DNA from: Branchiostoma floridae
Lineage: Eukaryota; Chordata; Leptocardii; Amphioxiformes; Branchiostomatidae
Assembly (NCBI RefSeq): GCF_000003815.2
Contig: NC_049983.1
Location: forward strand, 8,318,157-8,382,156
DNA length: 64,000 bases
Direction of reading: 5' to 3'
This document shows, piece by piece, positions 38,737 to 49,539 of this stretch. Below the pieces are notes generated by a model. That model searched no databases. It had not been told where the DNA came from and saw only the letters and a program-made list of their open reading frames with translations. Each line of letters begins with the position of its first letter. Positions within the stretch are counted from its first letter, which is position 1. Both the position numbers and the translations under genes were made by a program.

Positions 38737-39285
38737 CGAGGGGCGTTCAATAAGTAATGCCCCTGACCCACTTCCAGTTATCTGATCTAAATGAAATTTT
38801 GCATGTGTACTGATTCATATCTCTATGGGTTATGTTGCAAAAAATAGCTCTGAACTAATTGTGGTTTCTGATTTACTGGTGTTTGAACTGAGTCAGGTGT
38901 GAAATGGACCAGGTGTGAAATGGAGCCAGGTGAGTGTCGCGCAGTGATGCGGTTTTTGTATTTGAAAGGACGCACACCAAAGGAGACTTTTGATGAAATG
39001 AAAGAAACTTATGGTGATGATGCCCCATCATATGACCTTGTAAAACGCTGGCATCTTGAATTCAAACATGGCCGGAAGTCTATGGAAACAGCTCCCAGAC
39101 CTGGTCGTCCCTCTTCTGCCATTGATGAGGCTATAAAAATGGTGTCCAGAGCTGCATCAAACAATGGGAGAAATGCAAAACTCTGGGTGGTTCCTATGAA
39201 GAGAAAGACTAATAACTGTGCCAAGTTTCATTAATCTCCTGCTATGGGAAATGGGTCAGGAACATTACTTATTGATTGCCCCTCG
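38737..39285 (+). mobile_element. Internally deleted mariner element keeping the transposase HTH domain
   Basis: The ends are CGAGGGGCGTTCAATAAGTA (left) and the inverse of TACTTATTGATTGCCCCTCG (right), matching at about 34 of 39 positions. Both are flanked by TA, the mariner target duplication. Inside, an open stretch to 39234 encodes the paired-like N-terminus (VMRFLYLKGRTPKETFDEMK ... LVKRWHLEFKHGRKS ... RPGRPSS). The DDE catalytic part is absent, so it cannot be autonomous. Confidence 0.92.
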
Positions 39286-40517
39286 TAACATGGATTGCTA
39301 TTGCGGTGTTTACAGTGCAAACATAACAGAGTGTGTTATGAACAAAGTATGTTTCCATGTGATAACATTTTGTTGCTGCAACTTCATTGATTATTCATGA
39401 CCATAGGAGACATCTACTAGACCTTAAATAAAAGAATAACAACGCAATGTGACGTCATGATCAAGTGGTATATTGTACAAATAGTTTTACCCTCGCTTGA
39501 AGGGTGTACAGCGTTCAGCCAGGCAGTATATCCTATGGCACAACATATGGCATGATACACACTGGGCATATCTTCACAAGTTGAATGGTTCTATTGCACA
39601 CAGCTATCAATCAAATCAAGTGGAAGCAAATCAAAGAGACATACAATTTGTATAACATAATTTGTCAGAAATAGATACCTTATACTGGTACTATATGGCC
39701 TGATTGAGTAAATAAACATTATTGTAACTCCATGAATACTTATGAGTTGCAGCATATGAAATACAACAAAAATATTGTTACTTTAAGAATTTTTTACAAT
39801 CGCCAGAAAGCAACAGAATGTTATAATCATAATAACTGGAAACAGTTACAGAAAATAAAATAAAAACAACTTTGCTGGCATTTTGTGGCACATGAAAATT
39901 TAATACCTCACCAAAAAACTCTAGCAATATTCATTTGCAAAGGTAGGTTTTTGGACAGTATGAAAAATAACTACATGTACTGTATTTGATATTCAGAGTT
40001 TTTAATGATTGTATAGCCAGGTTTTCTCTTTCTTTGGCACAAAGTGTCATGCATAAACAGTCATGGTAACATGCCGAACATTTTCTTACTACCTCTACTT
40101 CACTTTTGCATGTACATTTTCTGCTTCACTTGGGGCATTATGGAAAATTGAGATGAGAAAGATAATGCCATAGAGGGTCAAATAAATAAATGTTGGTACA
40201 TTCTCAAGCGCACACAAAGTACAATACACATACATGGCCAACATACAATGTAAGCAAAACTGTCTGCTACAAAAATGTCTACTTTTGCATCAAAGCATGT
40301 ACCATAACTCTGAAGGCTGTAGAATTGAACAGTGTAGGACATCTAAGAGAAAACATATTACAGTATTCGCTTCTTAGGCCTCAATGTAAACTTATCTATT
40401 TCTGATCAGGAAAAGGAAAGGCACTTTTCAATTATTTTTTGGTGACTTTATAGAAAAGGTACAATTCCTTATGGAAAGTACTGATCCAATCCATTTCTAG
40501 AATATTCTAGAGAACAG

Positions 40518-41366
40518 TTAACATGCATTGGCATAATACCGGTCATAAGCCTTATACCGGTCGATTAAAAATAGTGGAACTTAAAGAGATCTACACATGC
40601 AACAATAGTTATTTCTGAGGTATGCACACTTCAGACATCTAGGTGTCCAATACATAATTTACAAAGCATCGATAACAATGCATTCGAAGACAACAAGGCC
40701 AAAAGTTTTCAGGTCATTTTCGGGGCAGGCGAGCTCGTCGTGGGACAAACACACTGTCACGTTCATCGCCAGATTTGTAGATAATAATCACATGTGCTCA
40801 CGGCACAAGACGAGCATGATTCAACAGCAATCTTGAATTTCTTTTGGTGACCTACAACTCGTGTAAAAGTGTGAGGAACCGTTGCATTATCGCCCGGATC
40901 TACGGCTGAATGGGTCAAATTGAACGTACGCCGCCATTTTCCCGCCATTTTTAATGCTACGGCCAGCAGTAAAGTTTTACGTCATAGCGGTTGTGACGGA
41001 TCAAAATTAAATGAAAATTCTTGTCAGTATACGCCCATTTTCTCATGACTTTTTGTATGCTCATGCAGATTTTTGTTTTGTGCAACTACTAACAGGAAAG
41101 AAAGGAACAACAGAGGATGTATAAAGGTACATAGCGGCAGTTAATTGTGCCGTGTTTCGTTCGACTGGTATAGTGCACCCCCTTCCAACCACGCGCCTGT
41201 TCTCCGTGCAATTCCGCGGTGTGTTCCAATTGCGATATTATGTTTTTAGCAGGACTAGAGTAACTGGTAACATGTAACTGGAGAAAATGACGCGTTGATC
41301 ATTTGCCAAATTAGCATTGCTTGAGAAATTGCAGTAAACCGACCGGTATTATGCCAATGGATGTTA
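40518..41366. mobile_element. Terminal-inverted-repeat element, about 850 bp, non-coding
   Basis: TAACATGCATTGGCATAATACC at the left (40519 on) is inverted as GGTATTATGCCAATGGATGTTA at 41345-41366. ACCGGTC motifs follow at both ends. No ORF or transposase similarity was recognised inside and no clear target duplication was identified. Confidence 0.6.
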
Positions 41367-42010
41367 CACCATACACTGTGTAAAGTTAGAGTAAAGCCTT
41401 CACCAACGTATATACACTCCTAAATGAATGAAGAACAAAATTTAATTTACTTTCCCTATTTCCACACAAAGGAAATGTGAAACAATAACACACATCACAG
41501 TATTCAAGAGGTATATGCATACATATGTCAACAACACAAACTTTCTGTCCTTTTCTTCATGCTGTACATACAGCCTTGTTTGAATATAAATATCTAGATC
41601 TGTATGTTCTGAAACAGCTCAATCGTTTGTCCATATATCTAATGCCTTTGAATTAATCCTCAAATAAACTTTTAAATTAGTGATGTAATGAAATCTGTAG
41701 ATTCACATCAAAACACATCAACATGTTTCAAAGTGGTTTGCCTTGAAGGTAGCAAAAACACACAATGTGTTACACATAGAGTCATGATCAATGCAAACAT
41801 AGGCAAACTTTTACAGGTTTAGACCTCATGATTATCATTTCCATACAGACTTCTGGTTTGCCTTTGTGTACAAGTGGAACTCAAATTGAATGGCTGACTA
41901 TCTCGTCTGGAAAATTATTTGGCAAATCCTCTGGTAGTTATTTCAACAACCCAAGGAGTTTTGTAGAGACTTAAGACAATGACACATATCAATCAATCAT
42001 TTTGTTATCA

Positions 42011-45000
42011 TCAATAGAACTCCTCCTCTGATGACCCACTGTCCTCCGGCCTTGTGCCTGTTACGGAGTAGTACACTTCCGTCATCAGCCTCTCGAAGGC
42101 ATCGTCCACATTCTTAACATCTGCTGCCGAGGTCTCAAAGAAGTGCAGGGAGCTCTGTTTGGCGAAGTCCCTGGCTTCTCTGATGGGCACTGTTCTGATG
42201 TGGGACAGGTCACACTTGTTCCCAACTGGGATGAAGGAAAAGATACAATATAGATAAATCTTCACCACTTATTCCAGCTCCTATGACCACCACATCTGTA
42301 TCTACCACTTCCTTCTTCCCTCCAGTTTCAAAACTACCATTGATTGTTCATTCTTTATTTAAGGCGCCAATTGCCCCATAGTAAAACAAAAACATACATA
42401 ACTGTTACAGCAATGTGAATATATAAATATGTACAACATTTAAGAAAACAGAGAAACATCTATCTATATATTCCATCTTTGAAAATGTCTATGAAAATGT
42501 CTTTGAAAACATCCATGAAAAATCTTTGGAATAGAACATTTAAAATCAGTGGTGTTGTTAAAGTTTTAATCTGCTGACACAATGTCACAACAGTTTCTAC
42601 TGACAAACTAACATAGGATAACACAGTATATAAATGACGTAACTAGGTTTTTGAAAATATCCGTGAAAAAAAATGGAGTTCTAAAGAATTGTTAAAAAAT
42701 CTATTTCATTATATTCAGTTTTACCTGACTGACAGCTATCGCTATGTCTGGTGAGGCCAGAGGTTTAGTAGAAGAGTAGAGTAATTTTGCTATAAAAATT
42801 ATGTATCATCCATACATCATCTGTACATTTACATAAGGTCAGCTATCAAGACTGGCTGAAGACTGCCAGAGGACCTATGGGACTGGTGATGATAATATGA
42901 TATAAACTAATTTACAACAGAAAGCGTATACGTCAAGTCATTACCTAACATGACCACAATGCCCTGATCATCAGCATCTTCCTGTAGCTCCTTGAGTCTG
43001 TTCTGAGCATGCTCAAACGTTCCATGTCTGGTGATGTCATACACCAGGAAGGCCCCCACCGCTCCTCTACAGCAGGCACTGATGATGGGCCTACAGGACA
43101 CAACAGTACAGGTTAGGCTACAAGATGTCATACACCAGGAAGGCCCCCACCGCTCCCCTACAGCAGGCACTGATGATGGGCCTACAGGACACAACAGTAC
43201 AGGTTAGGCTACAAGATGTCATACACCAGGAAGGCCCCCACCGCTCCCCTACAGCAGGCACTGATGATGGGCCTACAGGACACAACAGTACAGGTTAGGC
43301 TACAAGATGTCATACACCAGGAAGGCCCCCACCGCTCCCCTACAGCAGGCACTGATGATGGGCCTACAGGACACAACAGTACAGGTTAGGCTACAAGATG
43401 TCATACACCAGGAAGGCCCCCACAGCTCCTCTACAACAGGCACTGATGATGGGCCTACAGGAGAGGGGAGATAACTACTGATTAATAACCTTTGACAAAG
43501 GACGTCCCTGTAGCTCAATTGGTAGCAGCCTCACAGTTATTGAGTGAAGCTCCTAGTTACATTTACTCTGCAACTGCTTCAATCCTGGGTTGGGCATCTC
43601 GGTTGGGGCTGCACCTGTCTTTTGGAGGGGATGTAAAATGTGCTCCCGTGTTCCAGGAAGTGTCTCAAGCATGTTAAGGGGAAAGTGCTAGCTACCCCTC
43701 CATGTGAAAGCATGCTCTGCTATTGAAACAGTAAGGAAACTTGCTTCCCTACATGTACACGTATTGGCCACCAGGGCTAGGCACTACAAAGGCTTGAAGA
43801 AACGAACAAATATTTAATAGGTTTCCAAGGATTGGTAGAAGAAAGCCATTCGGAGTTCCAGTGCATTCTTCATTCTGTGACTTAGACTATTTGCAACTGA
43901 AAACCAAACAAAATCAGATTGTTCATGGTCAAATTCCTCTCACATGGCAGAAATCACTGCACCACAGAAATACAAACTGTACGTGAACATAAAAAAATAA
44001 AACTGCACACGAAACAAAACAGCCAATCTTAATGTCAGGAGTTACAGGTATAATGAAAAAGATAATTGTAGACAGAGGTTTATGATTTTGATCAAGTTAT
44101 TGATTCCTACACAATTGAGAGTACATGTCCAGTAACAGCTGTGTAACTAACCTGTATCTGTCATCCCCTGCAGTGTCCCAGATCTGAGCCTTGATGGTTT
44201 TCCCTTCTATCTTCATGGTCTTAGTGGCAAACTCTATCCCAATGGTGGGCTTACTACCTGAGTCATACCTGCTAAATGCAAACCTGGGTGGGAAGAACAA
44301 CTGCATCATTTAAGATATAACAATATAACATACACATGTATGTGCAAAGGTATGCACACATAAAGGAGACATTACAAAAACTACATACATGCATGCTAAC
44401 ATAATGTATCTCTACTATTTCTTGTTTACAAGTAAAGCTCATTTGATGCAAAATTGGCTTTCACTGTTAGTATGAGATTCATAGAATTCCAACTACAACA
44501 ATATTTTAAACTAATGTACATTCATTCACATTGCGCATGATGTCACATTACGTATGGATCTTTGGGGTAAACCCTTTAGTTTATTGAGAAACTGATTTTC
44601 AAGTGAACTAGGGCTGGGAACCGGTACAGAAAATTCAGGTCCAGGTCCAGTTCAGGTCCATAGGATCAGGTCCAGGTCCGGACCTGAACCTGGACCTGAT
44701 TCAGTATGACTCATACCAATGGCCCATTTCACTACAAAGAAATCTGTTGGGTGGAGTATTAGACTTACACTGGCATTTTAAAATCCTACAACGCTATTTG
44801 CAACTGTGGAATTGGCTGTAAAATTTAGTAGAAGTTATTATAAACTCTACTCTACTTCACTCTTGTTATTTTCTTCCACCTACAAGTGAATGCCTGATAA
44901 AATAATCTGTTAATTTTCTAATCGGTCCAATATCCGGTCCACCTAATTTTTTCAGGTCCGGTTTTTCTGGACCGGTTCAATAAGAAAAAAACGGTTTTGT

Positions 45001-48000
45001 ACCGGTTCGTTGTACCGATACCCAGCCCTAAAGTGAACTCTACACAAACTCATATAGGGTTATGTAGATACAGGTTTTAGAATCTAAGAACAGACATAGA
45101 AAGCTTTCTACAAATTTGGCTAAAAAAAGATTTAGTTACCTTGAGAGAAGATTACTCTTGCCAACCCCAGAGTCTCCCACTATGACTATCTTGAAGGTGT
45201 GATCAGGCTCTGGGGGTGCTGGGCTCTCATAGTCAGCTGTCTCCGATTCTGTTCATAGAAAATATAACATTACCAATTGCCATATAATGTAAATTTTGTA
45301 CATGTACCATGAATTTATTATACAAGCAGTTTCTATGCGTAGAAGTCCACTAGACACAAGTTCAGGATCATCAGAATCTTGTTCTTCACATTCTATCAAT
45401 GTACATGTACTATCATTTACACCTAGAGCAGTACATGTATATCCAGAATATCACATTGGTACAAGTCACCTGCAGGTTGCTCCGGACTCTCTACAGCTGA
45501 GTTGTCCCACTCAAGTCCTACTGCCTCATCCTCGGGCATTTCTCCTGGAAAAATGATTATCATTTACATAGGATACAGATTATAATCAGGAAGAGAAGCG
45601 ATCCCTCGTCTACAGAAACTCTAATCAGGATAATGGTAGAGTGATTCTGACAGCTTACAATCTCTATCGTGACATATGGATATGAAATTTCAATGTGTAA
45701 CAGTTACAGATTAAAACACAGAAGTCCCCATCCATACCTTCCATGAAGTCCAGCGAGTCCAACACCTCCCTGACCTCCCCCAGGTCCACATTGACAGGGC
45801 GGAAGTGTTCAGTGATTCCAGCGTGCAGGGGGTCTGGGGAGGCCACGTCAAGGATCCTGGCAAGTGGTAATATAGGAACATATTATAACTGTGACTACTT
45901 ACATGTAAGTAACATACTTCCCAATTAAGATGTAAATGACAGCTACCAGCAAAATGTGAATTAGATGAGGCTAAAAAATCATCCCCACACTACACATGGT
46001 GGTGTTGATGGCAGCGCCTATCTCTGATTGGAAGCCCTTGGGCCACACAGCTTTATGCAATGACTACAACAGGGGGTTACTCCACTGGTAGTGGTGTGTG
46101 TTTGACTACCATACTCTTTCCCAAATGCCGAGCGCTAAGCAGAGAAAGCAGAATGTACTAAACTACATAATATAGCAAAATCTTAGGCAGTCTTTGGACG
46201 GGAGACCTGGCACATCCCCGTCTTGTAATTAGCCAGCGAAAGGGCGGTATAACCCCGTCGTGTGTAAACATGTGCGAACATGTGTGATCACGTCGACCGA
46301 TGATGATGATGATGAGTCTTTGGTATGACTTGGCCGGGAATCAAACAATTACCTTCCATTGACAGCTGCTGCTGTCTGTAAGAAGCAGGCGGGGTCCTTC
46401 TCCTTCAGAACCATGCCTCCCAGCGCCACCACACCTATCCCATGGTCCATCTTCTCCTGGTAACGCTCGATGTGCGACTTCAGCACTGACAGCTTCTCGT
46501 TACGCTCGTGGTCGATCGTGTCCCCAAGGACCTGCAACACGGAAAAACTTAAGAACTGAGAAACCAAAGACAAATAGCCTGAAGAAATCCTTCACATATA
46601 CAGTGTGCAAAATACCCACTTGCACACTTACACATTGCAACCACTTTTTGCTTGGTGCAACTTACTTCTAAACTCAGGTTGCACAGGGTGCAACTTAGAT
46701 TTTGAGCCTCAGACCTCGATTTTGTTGTCAATTTACTAATAGAAGGAATCAACCGGACCGAGGCAGCTCTGTTTCATATCAGCCAAACATGTCAGTAATT
46801 GCAGATTTCTTGGCAGATGGACATTTTTAATAGTGAATTGTATGTGGTGCAACTTGAAATTCAGTTGTGCAACCTAGTTTTTGCCCCAGGTTGCACACTG
46901 TGCAACCCGGATCAGAAAAGTATTTTGTACTCAGCATATAAAGCAACATCCGAACTAGCACATGTGTTACAAACTGTGAGTACATCCAAGATGTTTAGAC
47001 AACAGCTAGTGAAACACATGCAAAACCCAGCTAGTGGCACATGAGGGACTTGATAACTTTGATAAGGCACATGCGTTTTTTTTAATGATTTTTGAATGAC
47101 ATGTTATATGCTGTGTATGTCGTGTGTCCAAGTGTTATGTGGAATTATTACTCCTGGAGGAGTAGATGTTGCGGTGGTAAGCTGTCAACAACTAAAGGAG
47201 TAAATAAACAATAAACAATAAACCTGCTTCTTCTTCTGTAGTGTAGAGATGAGCGAGTCGAGTTCCACGAACAGGGACGACTTGTGACGGGAGGCGTTCT
47301 CCTGTAAATCAATGGAAAACGGATCAATTAGCTTCTAAATGAGGATATAATGCAATTATGTTATCATTAGCTGAAATAATGACATCTGATGGTTGTAATA
47401 CAGTGTTCTACAGTCTTGTTGTTCTGCCATTAATTCTTTTATCGAAAAATAAAACGTATCTGCATTATTACCTTCGACAGTAAGTTGTGGCTGTGTATGG
47501 ATTGTTCTTTGTAGAAAAAAAAAGCAGTTTAACTTGAAGGCCTGACACGTGATATTCTATCATGGGCCATCTGTCCTTTTTTTCTTAATTATTTACAGTT
47601 ATGTTACTTAAGATATGTTGCTTCATTTGGGACTTACTTCAATGCCAATGATATGTTTTTAACACAATTACATAGTATATACCATGCTTATGTGCAACAT
47701 CCCTACATAACATAGTCAATGTATCTGGCTCTTGACTGGTGGCAAGTTTATTGCATTTAAAGAAACTGATGAAGGTTTGAATATTCACAGGTTAGTGATT
47801 GCATAGCTTAGCCAAGGAGATACGTAATCCTGACTGCCTATCACAATTATCAATTTAGGCAATAAGAGGATGGCAATTAGTGGTTTGACCAATGAGAAAG
47901 TGGCTGCATGTCCATGAAATATTTTCATTGCTATTTTGTTGCTCTTCATTATGACAAAGGTGGGATAGGCTATATGACTACAGTATTGCCAATACCTACA

Positions 48001-49279
48001 CAGACAAGCTGGTACATGGCCTGTAGCAGTTGTATTCCCTTCTCATAATCTGTGATCCTCCAGGCCAGGTTCTCTACACTGGTCCTCAGGATATCCTGTT
48101 GGGCAGGGAACAATGTTTCCTAATGATAGTGCAGCAGCAAATCAAAGTAACAAGATTCTACAACAGTTTTGGCACATAAAAATACATCTATCATTACAAG
48201 CTTGTCAATACGAGCAAATACTGTGTTGATTACCCTAGTATAAATAGACATGATTAGATACACTAGATTGGCTATTTGGCACACCAAGTTTAAACTTTAA
48301 TTTAGGACGCATATATGATGACGAGAAACAAAAACTACAGTCCTTTTACCTAATCATATACTTACTGGTGCACAAGCAGTGCCTTGGGACCTCCAAACAC
48401 CAATTGACAAAAGAAGGAATGTATTGCCAAAGGGTAGTCATACCGGTTTAGAGACTGATAGTGATAACGTTAGAGATAAACTTTCCTAACGACCATATTA
48501 CTTTTCAAAGTGTTCTGAATCTTTTAATGTCACGTGAAATTAGTATTGGCAAATTCATCAATGGATACCTCTTGCAATTAATACAACATAGAATAATAAA
48601 TGAAAATTTTAATATTTTTAGAGTTTGTACATTAAAAATACCATGTTACCTTCATTTCCTGGTACATCTCGGGCAGTTCTACCACAGGGTGGGCGGAGTG
48701 CCTGCCGTCCGACTCCGTACACCGCGGACAGATGATGGTCTCATCCGACACGCAGTACAGACTCAGCTTCTCCTCGCCGTGGTCCTGACACTTCGGCGTC
48801 TTCGGTACCGTCACTGTCAGCGGGTCTACAAGACGGTGCTTCACGAAGGCTTTTCTCGAGTGCACCGCCGTGAGACATTTGTCACAGAAGGAGAGCTCGC
48901 ATGTGACGCAAGTTTTCACCGCGTCTGCTGCCGGGCTTTTCTCGCAGACTTCGCAGGCAAGGTTGCCGTCAGAAGAGCGAGCTGTAGCGGCTTCGGTACC
49001 TTTAACTCTTTCGATGATATTTTGGAGGGTAAGGTTTGGGCACAAGCAACGCAAACCCCTGTCGTCTAAAAACACGGCGTTTTTACACTCGGGGCAACTG
49101 AAACATCGGTCGGTTTCTTCGGATGATTCGGGGTTAGCAGGGGTTTTGGATGTACCGGAGGAAGCTAGGAGGTTGTAGGCACACTTGCAGCATACGCTGT
49201 GTCCACAGGGAAGGAGAAGCGGCGAGGAAAACAGATTGTTGCAGTACGGACAGGAAAGCTCCCGCTCAAGCGCCTCCAT
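42011..49279 (-). CDS. TRIM9-like E3 ligase fused to a Rab11-like GTPase (592 aa, 10 exons)
   Basis: Exons in transcript order: 49279-48650, 48095-48000, 47301-47224, 46531-46353, 45856-45738, 45544-45470, 45248-45140, 44283-44152, 43090-42945, 42225-42011. All are GT-AG, phases fit, and one frame is open throughout. RING (Cys from residue 10, CPYC ... CGHSVCCKC ... CPEC, with the long inter-Cys insertion and LDDRGLR of TRIM9/67); B-box 1 ([13 protein letters not shown]); B-box 2 ([14 protein letters not shown]); coiled coil (about 211-330; [11 protein letters not shown] matches TRIM9); COS box (about 330-378); acidic linker; then a Rab domain at 409-580. Rab motifs: GDSGVGKS (417-424), [38 protein letters not shown] proteins transfer ubiquitin; COS boxes bind microtubules; Rab11 acts on recycling endosomes. 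The usual FN3-SPRY end is replaced by the Rab. The C-terminus SSEEEFY has no prenylatable Cys. Confidence 0.88.
43091..43461 (-). repeat. Four extra tandem copies of the Rab exon head (91-bp units)
   Basis: Units start at 43127, 43218, 43309 and 43400 and match the head of exon 42945-43090 plus the intron end and acceptor CTGTAG. Each keeps coding sequence for [19 protein letters not shown], then reads TTG TAG, a stop. The three inner units are almost identical; the outer one differs at several bases and is probably older. Confidence 0.95.
43497..43640 (+). repeat. Possible tRNA-derived SINE head
   Basis: CTGTAGCTCAATTGGTAGCA resembles a tRNA A-box arm (TAGCTCAATTGG). The B-box region is degenerate and no cloverleaf is evident, so this is at best a SINE relic, not a tRNA gene. 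Confidence 0.35.
44609..45030. mobile_element. hAT-like MITE with 8-bp target duplication (opposite orientation)
   Basis: Same family as 7810-8242, inverted. The ends are TAGGGCTGGGAA and TACCCAGCCCTA and it is flanked exactly by AAGTGAAC at 44601-44608 and 45031-45038. It sits in the intron between the two exons that encode the P-loop and switch I of the TRIM-Rab gene. Confidence 0.93.
45990..46345 (-). repeat. SINE-like sequence with a nested insertion
   Basis: AGTCTTTGG occurs at both edges (about 46191-46199 and 46314-46322) of an inserted segment that starts ACGGGAGACC and ends in a GAT repeat, consistent with retroposition into an older element. The older part ends GGCCGGGAATCAAAC, which resembles an inverted tRNA B-box. 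Confidence 0.45.
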
Positions 49280-49539
49280 TTTGGAAGTTGATGTGTCAGC
49301 TGTCGGGTCAAAAGTTGCTCGTAAGTCAAAACGGCGAGGGGGTGTATAATAAAAATAGTGATAGAGAAAAATTCATTTTATCGTAAATATGGAACATAAA
49401 CTTCCAAATTTATTGAAAAGATGGTCTGAGATGTACGTTTACTTATTATACGTAAAGTGGAATGAATGATTATATATACTGTTTGATATAAAAACTGTTT
49501 CACCCATTGTCCCCGAATGGTACCGTCCACTGTAGCAAC
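49280..49539. promoter_or_regulatory. Probable bidirectional promoter, TRIM-Rab / quinone-oxidoreductase-like
   Basis: Only 260 bases separate the start codons of the two divergent genes, so both 5' UTRs and core promoters must lie here or inside the genes. I saw no convincing TATA box. Shared regulation is inferred from spacing alone. Confidence 0.5.

Larger units (their letters stand above)
38009..42010. other. Intergenic region between RIC3-like and TRIM-Rab genes
   Basis: Contains three transposon pieces (37974-38095, 38737-39285, 40518-41366) and otherwise AT-rich sequence with no recognised exon. 41400-42010 probably includes the 3' UTR of the TRIM-Rab gene. An acceptor-like TTTTTACAG at about 38113-38121 is followed by an open stretch to about 38500; no homology was recognised, so it is not called as an exon. 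Confidence 0.5.

Noticed and set aside
42011-45248. Rab exons as a separate gene from the TRIM exons
   Set aside because: No start codon or promoter-like region precedes the first Rab exon; it opens in phase 1 after an acceptor and joins the acidic linker exon and COS exon exactly in frame.
48461-49069. 202-codon plus-strand open frame over the RING exon
   Set aside because: Antisense shadow of the TRIM-Rab first exon.
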